Notes under the pieces: generated by a model
Told to the model about the DNA's origin: nothing
The model's input: the letters and a program-made list of their open reading frames with translations, nothing else
Database searches by the model: none
Shown here: positions 1 to 7,373 of the stretch, piece by piece
Numbering within the stretch: the stretch's first letter is position 1
Layout of the letters: the number at the start of each line of letters is the position of its first letter
Source: Actinomycetota bacterium
GTDB taxonomy: Bacteria; Actinomycetota; Actinomycetes; S36-B12
Direction of reading: 5' to 3'
DNA length: 14,272 bases
NCBI GenBank assembly: GCA_026392575.1
Contig: JAPLBU010000336.1
Coordinates: 1 to 14,272, forward strand
Program-made: the position numbers and the translations under genes

Positions 1-1
1 G

Positions 2-1159
2 AGCACCGTGATCATGAAGGAGAACCTGCAGGAGCTCAACGCCCGTGGGCTGGGGGAGCGCTTCCCCGTGGTCCTCGGTGGCGCAGCGCTCACTCGATCC
101 TTCGTCGAGCAGGATCTGGCCGAGATCTACGACGGTGAGGTGCGTTACGCCCGCGATGCGTTCGAGGGTCTGCGGCTGATGGATGCCGTGATGGCCGTGA
201 AGCGTGGTGTCCCGGGGGCAGCCCTGCCCGAGCGCCGGGTGCGTCGGGTCACGACGGCTGCACGTCCGACGACGACAGCCGAAGACGACATGCCGGACCG
301 GTCGGACGTGGCGGTCGATGTGGCTGTGCCGACGCCGCCGTTCTGGGGAGATCGCATCGTCAAGGGGGTGTCCCTCGCCGAGTACATCCCCTTCATCGAC
401 GAGCGGGCGCTGTTCATGGGCCAGTGGGGCCTGAAGCCCAGCCGTGGGGATGGCCCGTCCTACGAGGAGCTCGTCGAGACCGAGGGACGACCGCGACTGC
501 GACACTGGCTTGATCGCGTGCAGACCGAGGGCATGATCGAGCCGGCGGTCGCCTACGGCTACTTCCCCTGCTACTCCGAGGGTGACGATCTCGTGGTGCT
601 GTGGCATGACGGTCCGGACAAGGGCGATGTCCGCGCACGCTTCGCGTTCCCTCGGCAGAGACGCGATCGCCACCTGTGCCTGTCGGACTTCTTCCGGCCG
701 AAGGAGTCCGGCGACATCGATGTCGTTGCGTTCACGATCGTCACGATGGGTCACGCCGCATCCCGAGCTACAGCCTCGCTCTTCGAGACCGACTCCTACC
801 GCGACTACCTGGAACTGCATGGGCTCTCGGTTCAGCTGACCGAGGCGCTGGCGGAGTACTGGCATGCACGAGTGCGAGAGGAGCTCGGGTTGGCGGCCTT
901 CGACAGCGCCGACATGGACTACCTCATTGCCAAGCAGGGGTACCGCGGCTCCCGCTACTCCTTCGGCTATCCCGCCTGCCCGGACCTCGAGCAGCAGACG
1001 ATGCTCATGGAACTGCTCAAGCCCGACCGCATCGAGGTTGAGCTCTCGGAGGAGTTCCAGCTCCATCCCGAGCAGTCGACCAGCGCGATCATCGTGCACC
1101 ATCCCGAAGCTGCCGGACGCGGTCCTGTTCGATATGGACGGCACGCTCATCGACAGTGA
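2..1159 (+). CDS. metH: Cobalamin-dependent methionine synthase, C-terminal part (5' end outside window)
   Basis: MetH transfers a methyl group from methyl-tetrahydrofolate through cobalamin to homocysteine, making methionine in the cytosol. The reading frame is open from base 2, so the start lies upstream; about 385 residues are visible. The first ~65 are the end of the cobalamin-binding domain (PVVLGGAALTR). A low-complexity linker follows, then the AdoMet-dependent reactivation domain from about residue 115. That domain begins PFWGDRIVKG and carries the SAM-binding signature RGSRYSFGYPACPD from about residue 315. The family usually ends soon after HHPEA with a short KYF-like tail. Here HHPEA is followed by about 15 unrelated residues that read out of frame over the start of the next gene, so the natural C-terminus may have been altered by an indel. 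The family assignment is very secure. Confidence 0.96.
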   Translation, partial: STVIMKENLQELNARGLGERFPVVLGGAALTRSFVEQDLAEIYDGEVRYARDAFEGLRLMDAVMAVKRGVPGAALPERRVRRVTTAARPTTTAEDDMPDRSDVAVDVAVPTPPFWGDRIVKGVSLAEYIPFIDERALFMGQWGLKPSRGDGPSYEELVETEGRPRLRHWLDRVQTEGMIEPAVAYGYFPCYSEGDDLVVLWHDGPDKGDVRARFAFPRQRRDRHLCLSDFFRPKESGDIDVVAFTIVTMGHAASRATASLFETDSYRDYLELHGLSVQLTEALAEYWHARVREELGLAAFDSADMDYLIAKQGYRGSRYSFGYPACPDLEQQTMLMELLKPDRIEVELSEEFQLHPEQSTSAIIVHHPEAAGRGPVRYGRHAHRQ

Positions 1160-1763
1160 GCACCTGTGGCTCGAAGCCGAGATTGCCGTCATGGTTGCGC
1201 TCGGGTCATCGTGGTCGAGCGATGACCAGGCCCACTGCCTGGGTGGGCCGCTGGAGCGAGTTGTCGACTACATGATCGGCAAGTCCGGCACCGATGTCGA
1301 CGCCGATGCCATCGGACACCAACTGCTGGATGCGATGGAGTTCCGCCTGCGCAACAGCCCACTGTCCTGGCGGCCGGGGGCGCGTGCCCTCGTTCTCGAG
1401 TGCCATGAACTGGGCGTGCCGACGGCACTCGTATCCGCATCATGGAATCGGCTCATCGACGCCGTTGGGGAGAAGATCGATGCCGATATTGGGCGTCAGG
1501 CCTTCGACGTGATCATTGCCGGCGACGATGTCGAGAACGGCAAGCCGCACCCGGACCCATACCTGACGGCGGCCCGAGACCTGGGCATGCAGCCCGACCG
1601 GTGTCTGGCGCTGGAGGACTCGCCGACGGGCGTGCATTCGGCGGTCGCTGCGGGATGTCGGGTTGTGGCCATTCCGCATATCGCCGAGGTAGTCGACACC
1701 ACAGCACTCGTCATCGACTCATTGGAGTCGTGGACGCTGGCTCGGCTATGGCAGGAGTCCTAG
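1110..1763 (+). CDS. HAD-superfamily phosphatase (beta-phosphoglucomutase-like subfamily), start uncertain
   Basis: This is a cytosolic haloacid-dehalogenase-type hydrolase, probably acting on a small phosphorylated metabolite; the substrate cannot be read from sequence. All four HAD motifs are present in order: FDMDGTLIDSE near the N-terminus (nucleophile and acid Asp), VSAS (motif II), the Lys of GKPHPDPY, and LEDSPTGV (motif III). The length of about 217 residues suits the family. The start is a problem. Homology begins at or just before LPDAVLFDMDG, but no in-frame ATG, GTG or TTG lies there. The nearest upstream candidate is TTG at 1038, deep inside metH. The ATG at 1134 falls inside motif I and would remove the nucleophile. 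CTG at 1110 is used here provisionally. The gene overlaps the metH end by 50 bp in the +1 frame, so coupling, frameshifting or an indel are all possible. Its TAG stop overlaps the opposing recB stop. Confidence 0.85.
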   Translation: MPDAVLFDMDGTLIDSEHLWLEAEIAVMVALGSSWSSDDQAHCLGGPLERVVDYMIGKSGTDVDADAIGHQLLDAMEFRLRNSPLSWRPGARALVLECHELGVPTALVSASWNRLIDAVGEKIDADIGRQAFDVIIAGDDVENGKPHPDPYLTAARDLGMQPDRCLALEDSPTGVHSAVAAGCRVVAIPHIAEVVDTTALVIDSLESWTLARLWQES

Positions 1764-2605
1764 CCGCTGCTGCGCGAACTGCCCATCGGCCACTCGTCAC
1801 GCGGGGGTAGCGGCGGCGGAGTGCCGTCCCACGCCGGGCACAGCGACCGATGGCTGCACCAGTCGCACAGGCGCGATGGCTTCGGCTCGAAGTTGCGCGC
1901 CTCAGCAGCGTCGGAGATCGCGTCGCGCAGTGCGAGGATCTTGCGCTCGGTGGAGAGCAGATCCTCGTCAGTCGGCTCATAGCGGAGCTGCTGGCCGTTG
2001 CCGAGGTACATGAGCTGCAGACGCCGGGGGACGTCACCCGTCATCCGCCACCAGACAAGCGCGTAGAACCGCATCTGGAACATCGCCTTGGCCTCGAATG
2101 CGGCGGCGGGGGACCGGCCCGTCTTGTAGTCGACGATGCGGATCTGTCCATCGGCCGTGCGGTCAACCCGATCGATGAAACCGCGGACTTCGAAGGATTC
2201 GACGAGCTGCGCCGAGACACCCAGTTCGCGGGCGTGCGGCTCAAGCCGCTGCGGATCCTCCATGGCGAAGTAGGCGTCGAGAAGCGGGGCGAAGTCGAGC
2301 CGTGGCTCGCCACCCGGCACGTCGCGCATGGTGTCGGCCTCGGCAGGCTCGTCTCGCTCCATCTCCGCGAATGCGCGAACGACAAGCTGCGCCGCGGCGG
2401 CCGGCGTGCGCTCAGCCGCAGGCAGGTCGAACAGGGTCTCGAGTGCTCGATGGACGAGCGTCCCGCGTACCGCGGCAGCCGACGGCTCCTCGGGGAGACG
2501 GTCGATCGACCGGAACCGGAACAGGAGCGGGCAGGTCATGAAGTCCGACGCCCGCGACGGGGACAGCGATGAGGGGAACGGTCGCGGCACTGCCTCGTCG
2601 GTCAC
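1760..2605 (-). CDS. recB: RecB/Cas4-family PD-(D/E)XK nuclease with predicted iron-sulfur cluster
   Basis: A stand-alone single-domain nuclease of 281 residues, far shorter than true RecB helicase-nucleases; it corresponds to the actinobacterial 'RecB family exonuclease' found beside trmI in mycobacteria. The nuclease core is visible: GTLVH (His52), GFIDRVDR (Asp145, Asp148), IVDYKTG (Asp159, Lys161) and the QxRFYAL segment (Gln177). Cys25 in FMTCPLLFRF together with Cys247, Cys250 and Cys256 in CDWCSHRSLC form the 1+3 cysteine arrangement of AddB/Cas4-type 4Fe-4S nucleases. The GTG start at 2605 is chosen because conserved sequence begins just after it and a TACGCT -10 box lies 6 nt upstream, implying a leaderless mRNA. 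A role in DNA repair or end processing is inferred; there is no CRISPR array here to suggest a Cas4 function. It converges tail-to-tail with the HAD gene. Confidence 0.9.
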   Translation of the reverse strand: MTDEAVPRPFPSSLSPSRASDFMTCPLLFRFRSIDRLPEEPSAAAVRGTLVHRALETLFDLPAAERTPAAAAQLVVRAFAEMERDEPAEADTMRDVPGGEPRLDFAPLLDAYFAMEDPQRLEPHARELGVSAQLVESFEVRGFIDRVDRTADGQIRIVDYKTGRSPAAAFEAKAMFQMRFYALVWWRMTGDVPRRLQLMYLGNGQQLRYEPTDEDLLSTERKILALRDAISDAAEARNFEPKPSRLCDWCSHRSLCPAWDGTPPPLPPRDEWPMGSSRSSG

Positions 2606-2611
2606 TCGTTG

Positions 2612-2617
2612 AGCGTA
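2612..2617 (-). promoter_or_regulatory. Predicted -10 box (TACGCT) for a leaderless recB transcript
   Basis: Read on the minus strand, TACGCT fits the actinobacterial TAnnnT -10 consensus and ends 6 nt before the recB GTG at 2605. That spacing puts the transcription start at or next to the start codon. There is no Shine-Dalgarno sequence and no clear -35 element. Confidence 0.5.
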
Positions 2618-2628
2618 GCGGCCGGCTG

Positions 2629-2650
2629 GTGCGGGCGCGGCGCTCCGCAC
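2629..2650. repeat. Inverted repeat between the divergent recB and trmI promoters
   Basis: GTGCGG at 2629-2634 and CCGCAC at 2645-2650 form a perfect 6-bp inverted repeat around a 10-nt centre. The centre lies within about 1 bp of the midpoint between the two divergent -10 boxes, so it covers the expected -35 region of both promoters. It could be an operator for a dimeric regulator. In DNA this GC-rich it could also be chance. Confidence 0.35.
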
Positions 2651-2659
2651 GCCTACGGG

Positions 2660-2665
2660 TAGCGT
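2660..2665 (+). promoter_or_regulatory. Predicted -10 box (TAGCGT) for a leaderless trmI transcript
   Basis: TAGCGT fits TAnnnT and ends 7 nt before the trmI GTG at 2673, the geometry of a leaderless promoter. No Shine-Dalgarno sequence precedes this GTG, which supports the reading. The -35 region is GC-rich without a recognisable TTGACA-like element. Confidence 0.5.
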
Positions 2666-2672
2666 TCCGCAC

Positions 2673-3602
2673 GTGCCCGACAACCTGCCCGTAGCCGGGA
2701 TCGCAGCTGGAAGACGACGCGGACCCTTCGCCGTTGGCGAGCTTGTGCAGCTCAGTGACCCGCGCGGGAAGATGCACACCATCACCCTCGAAGCGGGCAA
2801 GGAGTTCCACACGCATCGCGGCGGGCTGCCGCATGACGACCTCCTGGGCCGCCCCGAGGGCAGCGTCGTGACCTCGAGCAACGGCACGGCGTACCTTGCC
2901 CTGCGTCCGATCCTCGACGCCTTCGTGCTTGCCCTGCCTCGCGGCCCGCAGGCCATCTACCCCAAGGACGCGGCCCGGATCGTCGGGCTGGCGAACCTGG
3001 GTCCGGGCGCGCGCGTGGCGGAGGCCGGTGTGGGTTCGGGGGCCATGACCTGCTCGCTCATCCGGGCCGTTGCCGACGCAGGTCACGTGTACAGCTACGA
3101 GCGAAGGGCGGACTTCGCCGAGATTGCCGCCGGTAACGTGACCCGATGGTTCGGCATGCAGCCGCCCAGCTGGACGCTCACCGTGGGTGATCTGGTGGAG
3201 AGCCTCGATGTGAACGATCTCGACGCGGTCGTGCTGGACATGCTGGCCCCCTGGGAGTGCGTCGATGCCGTGTGGGCCGCCCTGGCGCCGGGAGGCATCC
3301 TGGTCGGCTACGTCGCCACGACGACGCAGTTGTCGCGCCTCGTCGAGACCCTCCGTGGCGCCGGCGGCTGGACCCAGCCGCGCGCCGAGGAGACCCTGAT
3401 GCGCACCTGGCATCTCGAGGGCCTCGCGGTACGGCCGGATCACCGCATGAACGGGCATACCGGATTCCTCGTCACGACCCGACGCCTCGCCGAAGGGACC
3501 GTCCTGCCCCCTCGCCGCCGTCGGCCGTCACCCGGCTCATACGGCAGCGATTACACCGGTCCCGGCGCGTCCGTGATTGACGGGGACTCGCCGGAGGGCT
3601 GA
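2673..3602 (+). CDS. trmI: tRNA (adenine-58-N1)-methyltransferase TrmI
   Basis: TrmI uses S-adenosylmethionine to methylate N1 of adenosine 58 in the T-loop of tRNAs. The 309-residue protein has the family's N-terminal beta-domain (about residues 15-90) followed by a Rossmann-fold methyltransferase domain. Motif I is AEAGVGSGAMT (Glu117, Gly119, Gly121, Gly123). It is followed by YSYERRADFAEIAAGNV, which carries the acidic ribose-binding residue, and by VVLDMLAPWE, whose Asp189 matches the catalytic/target-base Asp of the family. The Arg/Pro-rich C-terminal tail (RRRRPSPGS) may contact RNA; that is inference. The GTG start is placed by homology and by the leaderless -10 box. The neighbourhood, with a RecB-like nuclease upstream on the other strand and the proteasomal ATPase downstream, is the conserved actinobacterial order seen in mycobacteria. 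Confidence 0.95.
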   Translation: MPDNLPVAGIAAGRRRGPFAVGELVQLSDPRGKMHTITLEAGKEFHTHRGGLPHDDLLGRPEGSVVTSSNGTAYLALRPILDAFVLALPRGPQAIYPKDAARIVGLANLGPGARVAEAGVGSGAMTCSLIRAVADAGHVYSYERRADFAEIAAGNVTRWFGMQPPSWTLTVGDLVESLDVNDLDAVVLDMLAPWECVDAVWAALAPGGILVGYVATTTQLSRLVETLRGAGGWTQPRAEETLMRTWHLEGLAVRPDHRMNGHTGFLVTTRRLAEGTVLPPRRRRPSPGSYGSDYTGPGASVIDGDSPEG

Positions 3603-3635
3603 CCGTGTCCGCGCCTGAATCCGGGGCCATCGGGT

Positions 3636-3641
3636 TACAGT
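3636..3641 (+). promoter_or_regulatory. Candidate -10 box (TACAGT) upstream of mpa/arc
   Basis: TACAGT fits TAnnnT in the 66-nt gap between trmI and the ATPase gene. It would give a leader of roughly 20 nt containing the GGGAGG ribosome-binding site. No good -35 element is visible, so this is a weak prediction. Confidence 0.3.
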
Positions 3642-3658
3642 GTCGCGAACGACGCAGT

Positions 3659-3664
3659 GGGAGG
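3659..3664 (+). promoter_or_regulatory. Ribosome-binding site (GGGAGG) that decides the mpa/arc start
   Basis: GGGAGG lies 4 nt before the ATG at 3669. It favours that ATG over the in-frame GTG at 3657, which overlaps this Shine-Dalgarno sequence. Confidence 0.7.
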
Positions 3665-3668
3665 TGTC

Positions 3669-5330
3669 ATGAGCGAGGCTGACGGGTGGCCGGCGCGCGT
3701 GCACGCGCTGGAGGTGGCGCTCACCGACGTCCATGGAGAGCTGGCAGCACAGAAGGACCACAACGCCCGGCTCATCGGCACTCTGCGCGATGCGCGCGAG
3801 CAGATCGTCACGCTGAAGAGCGAGGTGGATCGACTGGGTGAGCCCCCGAGCGGCTTCGCAACGCTCCTGCGCCGCTATGAGGACGGCACGGCCGACATCG
3901 TGTCCGCGGGCAGGAAGCTGCGGGTCGCACTCAGCCCGACGATCGACGTCGAGCGGCTGATGCCCGGCCAGGAGGTCATGCTCAACGAGTCCCTCAACGT
4001 GATCGACGCACTGGCCTTCGAGGACACGGGCGAGATCGTGATCTTCAAGGAGTTCCTTGACGACGGTGAGCGGGCGCTGGTCCTGGGCCACACCGACGAG
4101 GAACGCGTGGTGCGCATCGCCCAGCCGCTGCGTGAGCAGCGGGTTCGAGCCGGAGATTCGCTGCTGTGCGATGTCCGGGCTGGCTATGTGTTCGAGCGCA
4201 TTCCGAAGTCCGAGGTGGAGGAGCTGGTCCTCGAGGAGGTACCCGACATCCGCTACGAGGACATCGGCGGGCTCGGCGACCAGATCGAGGCCATCCGCGA
4301 TGCGGTCGAACTGCCCTTCATGCATCCTGAGCTCTTCGCCGAGCACGACCTCAAGGCGCCGAAGGGGATCCTGCTCTACGGCCCTCCTGGGTGCGGCAAG
4401 ACGCTGATTGCGAAGGCAGTCGCCAACTCGCTCGCGAAGAAGGTGGCTGAGCGCACGGGCCGCGAGGAGGGGCGCTCGTTCTTCCTGAACATCAAGGGAC
4501 CTGAGCTGCTCAACAAGTACGTGGGTGAGACCGAACGACACATCCGGCTGGTATTCCAGCGCGCTCGCGAGAAGGCGTCCGAGGGGATGCCCGTCATCGT
4601 CTTCTTCGACGAGATGGACTCGCTGTTCCGCACCCGCGGCAGTGGCGTCTCCAGCGACGTTGAGAACACGATCGTCCCGCAGCTGCTGAGCGAGATCGAT
4701 GGCGTCGAGAGTCTCGAGAACGTGATCGTCATCGGCGCCTCCAACCGGGAGGACATGATCGATCCGGCCATCCTGCGCCCCGGACGTCTCGATGTGAAGA
4801 TCAAGATCGAGCGGCCCGATGCTGAGGCCGCACGCGACATCTTCACCAAGTACCTCGTGCCGACCCTCCCGCTGCATCCCGAGGACCTGGCCGAGCACGG
4901 TGGAGATGCCGATGCAACATGTCGCGCGATGATCCAGAGAGCCGTCGAGCGGATGTACACCGAGAGTGAAGACAACATGTTCCTTGAGGTCACCTATGCG
5001 AACGGCGACAAGGAGATCCTCTACTTCAAGGACTTCAACTCCGGGGCGATGATCGAGAACATCGTGTCGCGGGCCAAGAAGATGTCGATCAAGGACTTCC
5101 TCGAGATGGGGGAGAAGGGGATCAGGGTCCAGCACGTGCTGGCAGCCTGCATCGACGAGTTCCGTGAGAACGAGGATCTGCCCAATACGACGAACCCGGA
5201 CGACTGGGCCCGCATCTCCGGCAAGAAGGGTGAGCGCATCGTGTTCATCCGAACGCTCATCCAGGGCAAGAAGGGCTCGGAGCCCGGCCGCTCGATCGAG
5301 AACGTGGCGAACACGGGGCAGTACCTGTAG
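3669..5330 (+). CDS. mpa: Proteasome-associated AAA+ ATPase Mpa/ARC
   Basis: This hexameric ATPase recognises pupylated proteins, unfolds them and threads them into the 20S proteasome. The 553-residue protein shows the full ARC architecture. An N-terminal coiled coil (about residues 8-60) binds Pup. Tandem OB domains follow to about residue 190, then the AAA+ module. Walker A is GPPGCGKT (238-245), Walker B is VIVFFDEMD (Asp314-Glu315), and the SRH region has SNREDMIDPAILRPGRLD. A segment near MYTESEDNMFLEVTYANGD matches the C-terminal beta-grasp insert described for Mpa. The protein ends in GQYL, the tail that docks into the alpha-ring and opens the core. Its stop overlaps the dop start by one base, indicating translational coupling. 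It appears fully intact, which matters because its partner prcB is not. Confidence 0.97.
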   Translation: MSEADGWPARVHALEVALTDVHGELAAQKDHNARLIGTLRDAREQIVTLKSEVDRLGEPPSGFATLLRRYEDGTADIVSAGRKLRVALSPTIDVERLMPGQEVMLNESLNVIDALAFEDTGEIVIFKEFLDDGERALVLGHTDEERVVRIAQPLREQRVRAGDSLLCDVRAGYVFERIPKSEVEELVLEEVPDIRYEDIGGLGDQIEAIRDAVELPFMHPELFAEHDLKAPKGILLYGPPGCGKTLIAKAVANSLAKKVAERTGREEGRSFFLNIKGPELLNKYVGETERHIRLVFQRAREKASEGMPVIVFFDEMDSLFRTRGSGVSSDVENTIVPQLLSEIDGVESLENVIVIGASNREDMIDPAILRPGRLDVKIKIERPDAEAARDIFTKYLVPTLPLHPEDLAEHGGDADATCRAMIQRAVERMYTESEDNMFLEVTYANGDKEILYFKDFNSGAMIENIVSRAKKMSIKDFLEMGEKGIRVQHVLAACIDEFRENEDLPNTTNPDDWARISGKKGERIVFIRTLIQGKKGSEPGRSIENVANTGQYL

Positions 5331-6856
5331 TGACCGTCCGCCGCGTCATGGGCATCGAGACGGAGTACGGCATCTCCGTTCCCGGCCACCCGAATGTCAA
5401 CCCGATGGTCTCGAGTTCCCAGATCGTCAACGCCTACGGACAGCACGCGCTGCGGGGTAGCCGACACACGGCCCATTGGGACTACGAGGTGGAGAGTCCG
5501 CTGCGCGATGCACGTGGATTCGACATGTCGCGTGCCGAGGCAGACCCGAGTCAACTGACCGACGACATCGGCATGGCGAATGTCATCCTCACGAACGGTT
5601 CGCGGCTCTACGTCGATCACGCCCATCCCGAGTTGTCCACACCTGAGGTCACGAACCCCCGCGACGCCGTCCTCTGGGACCGGGCCGGCGTCGAGATCAT
5701 GCGACGGGCGATGTCGCTCGCGGCAGCGATCCCGCAGGCGAACCCGGTGCTGCTCTACAAGAACAACACCGACAACAAGGGCGCCTCGTATGGCTGCCAC
5801 GAGAACTACCTGATGCGTCGAGCAACCCCGTTCGCCGACATCGTGCGCTACCTGACTCCCTTCTTCATCACGCGCCAGGTGTTCACCGGGGCAGGACGGC
5901 TGGGCGTTGGACAGGATGGCCGCCGCGCCGCCTTCCAACTGAGCCAGCGGGCCGACTTCTTCGAGGTCGAGGTGGGCCTCGAGACCACTCTCAAACGGCC
6001 GATCATCAACACCCGCGACGAGCCGCATGCAGACCCGGAGCGCTTCCGCCGACTGCACGTGATCGTCGGCGACGCGAATCTCAGCGACACCGCCACGTAC
6101 CTGAAGATGGGCACCACAGCGATCGTGCTGGCGATGATCGAGGAGGGCTTCCTTCGAGGCCACGACTGGGCGACGCTGCGACCGGTGACCGAGATGCATG
6201 CGGTGTCCCACGACGTGGCACTGACGCACGCGATGCGGATGGCCGACGGGCGACGATGCACAGCGCTCCAGGTCCAATGGGAGATCCTGGAGCGCGCAGA
6301 GGTCTTCTGTGCACGCTCGGACCATGCGGATCGAGACGAGGAGACCACCCGGGTGCTCACCGCGTGGCGTGACACCCTCGATGCCCTGGAGCGGGATCCG
6401 CTGGAGCTCGCCGACCAGTTGGACTGGGTTGCGAAATTCGTCCTCATGGATGGCTTCGTTCGCCGGGACGGTCTCTCGTGGGACTCGCCCCGCCTGCAGC
6501 TGATCGACCTGCAGTACGCCGATATCCGTACCGACAAGGGTCTCGCCGCCCGCTTGGAGCAGCGGGGGCGGATGCGGCGCATGTTCACCGACGCCGAGGT
6601 GGCACATGCCGTGGAGAACCCCCCGGAGGACACCCGGGCCTACTTTCGGGGTGAGTGCATGCGGCGATACCCGGATGCCATCGCGGCGGCCTCGTGGGAC
6701 TCGGTGGTCTTTGACGTGCCGGGGCGCGAGTCCCTCCTGCGGGTGCCCACGCTGGAGCCGCTGAGGGGCACCCGCGAGCATGTCGGGAGCCTGCTCGACG
6801 CCTCGCCCGACGTCACCACCCTCATTGGACGACTCAGCGAGACCGGGTCGCGGTAG
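5330..6856 (+). CDS. dop: Pup deamidase / depupylase Dop
   Basis: Dop converts the C-terminal Gln of Pup to Glu so that PafA can ligate it, and also cleaves Pup from modified proteins. It belongs to the carboxylate-amine/glutamine-synthetase fold. The 508-residue protein begins with the nucleotide/metal-binding strand GIETEYG (Glu10, Glu12). It carries the segment SPLRDARGFD, which is present in Dop but not PafA. It has the catalytic-site sequence YVDHAHPE with Asp96, then YKNNTDNKGASYGCHENYL and NTRDEPHADPERFRRLHVIVGDANL. The C-terminal domain contains VENPPEDTRAYFRGE and ends in the family pattern PTLEPLRGT. The GTG start overlaps the mpa stop (TAGTG). The full length and intact motifs distinguish it from the paralogous PafA encoded downstream. 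Gln-ended Pup directly after it confirms the need for the deamidase. Confidence 0.97.
   Translation: MTVRRVMGIETEYGISVPGHPNVNPMVSSSQIVNAYGQHALRGSRHTAHWDYEVESPLRDARGFDMSRAEADPSQLTDDIGMANVILTNGSRLYVDHAHPELSTPEVTNPRDAVLWDRAGVEIMRRAMSLAAAIPQANPVLLYKNNTDNKGASYGCHENYLMRRATPFADIVRYLTPFFITRQVFTGAGRLGVGQDGRRAAFQLSQRADFFEVEVGLETTLKRPIINTRDEPHADPERFRRLHVIVGDANLSDTATYLKMGTTAIVLAMIEEGFLRGHDWATLRPVTEMHAVSHDVALTHAMRMADGRRCTALQVQWEILERAEVFCARSDHADRDEETTRVLTAWRDTLDALERDPLELADQLDWVAKFVLMDGFVRRDGLSWDSPRLQLIDLQYADIRTDKGLAARLEQRGRMRRMFTDAEVAHAVENPPEDTRAYFRGECMRRYPDAIAAASWDSVVFDVPGRESLLRVPTLEPLRGTREHVGSLLDASPDVTTLIGRLSETGSR
6002..6030 (+). repeat. 29-bp exact repeat shared with pafA (copy in dop)
   Basis: This stretch of dop, encoding IINTRDEPH plus the start of the next codons, is identical over 29 bases to positions 9198-9226 in pafA. 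It lies in the nucleotide-binding core shared by the two paralogues. Confidence 0.85.
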
Positions 6857-6859
6857 CCT
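6854..6859 (+). promoter_or_regulatory. Predicted -10 box (TAGCCT) for a leaderless pup transcript, overlapping the dop stop
   Basis: TAGCCT begins with the dop stop codon and ends 7 nt before the pup ATG at 6867. The geometry matches the other leaderless promoters in the window, and no Shine-Dalgarno sequence precedes pup. It could supply extra pup mRNA independent of the dop transcript. Confidence 0.45.
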
Positions 6860-6866
6860 GACGCCC

Positions 6867-7064
6867 ATGCCGCAACGTGAGAATGCCGAGCAGCGCCGGG
6901 TTGAGCGGGAGTCGCCGTCCGACGAGGAGACCACCGCGTCCGCGCAGGCCGCTCCCACGGCCCTGGACGACGACGTGGACGCCATCCTCGACGAGATCGA
7001 CAGCGTCCTGGAGGAGAACGCAGAGGACTTCGTGAAGTCCTTCGTGCAGAAGGGCGGGCAGTGA
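6867..7064 (+). CDS. pup: Prokaryotic ubiquitin-like protein Pup (GGQ form)
   Basis: Pup is the small, largely disordered tag that PafA attaches to lysines to mark proteins for the Mpa-proteasome. The 65-residue protein is very rich in Glu, Asp, Ser and Gln in its first half. The second half carries the Mpa-binding helix region (ALDDDVDAILDEIDSVLEENAE), followed by FVKSFVQKGGQ at the C-terminus. The terminal Gln means it must be deamidated by Dop before ligation, as in mycobacteria, unlike lineages that encode Glu directly. The lone ATG at 6867 is preceded by a TAGCCT box rather than a ribosome-binding site. The stop overlaps the prcB start (GTGA), so prcB translation is likely coupled to pup. 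Confidence 0.97.
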   Translation: MPQRENAEQRRVERESPSDEETTASAQAAPTALDDDVDAILDEIDSVLEENAEDFVKSFVQKGGQ

Positions 7065-7372
7065 ACGCCCCCTTGGGACTGCCCGATCCTTACCGTGCCA
7101 CCGGCTCATCGTCCTTCGTGGAGTTCCTGGCTGCCCTGCATCCGGAGCGGCTGCAGTTCCCCGTCGGCGACCGATCGGCCAACGGGAACCACGGCATAGC
7201 ACCTCACGGCACCACGATCGTTGCGCTGCGTACAGCGGCCGGCGTCGTGATGGCGGGTGACCGCCGCGCGACCATGGGCAACCTGATCGCCCAGCACGAC
7301 ATCGAGAAGGTCTTCGTGGCCGATGAGCATTCCCTCATCGGCATCGCGGGCACGGCTGGCCTCGCGGTTGAG

Positions 7373-7373
7373 C
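7373..7373 (+). other. Frame-change point in prcB
   Basis: Codons up to GAG at 7370-7372 are in the prcB start frame; CGC at 7374-7376 opens the frame used by the rest of the gene. Only one base (C7373) lies where homologues have two codons, so the simplest event is a 5-nt deletion. Confidence 0.8.

Noticed and set aside
1850..2572. 240-codon plus-strand frame within the recB-like gene
   Set aside because: The minus-strand product has the full nuclease motif set and four cluster cysteines; the plus frame has no recognisable feature.
1760..2605. Cas4 of a CRISPR system
   Set aside because: The fold and cysteine pattern are Cas4-like, but there are no CRISPR repeats or cas genes, and the trmI neighbourhood matches the housekeeping actinobacterial RecB-family nuclease.
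3537..5135. 532-codon open frame on the minus strand across mpa/arc
   Set aside because: It lies antisense to the well-supported ATPase gene, and its composition mirrors that gene's codon bias, with no recognisable motif.
6825..6830. TTGGAC as -35 element for pup
   Set aside because: The spacing to TAGCCT is 23 nt, too long for a normal -35/-10 pair.
5021..6985. 654-codon open frame on the minus strand across dop
   Set aside because: It is a shadow of dop in GC-rich DNA: dop has strong family homology throughout, and the antisense translation shows no recognisable domain.
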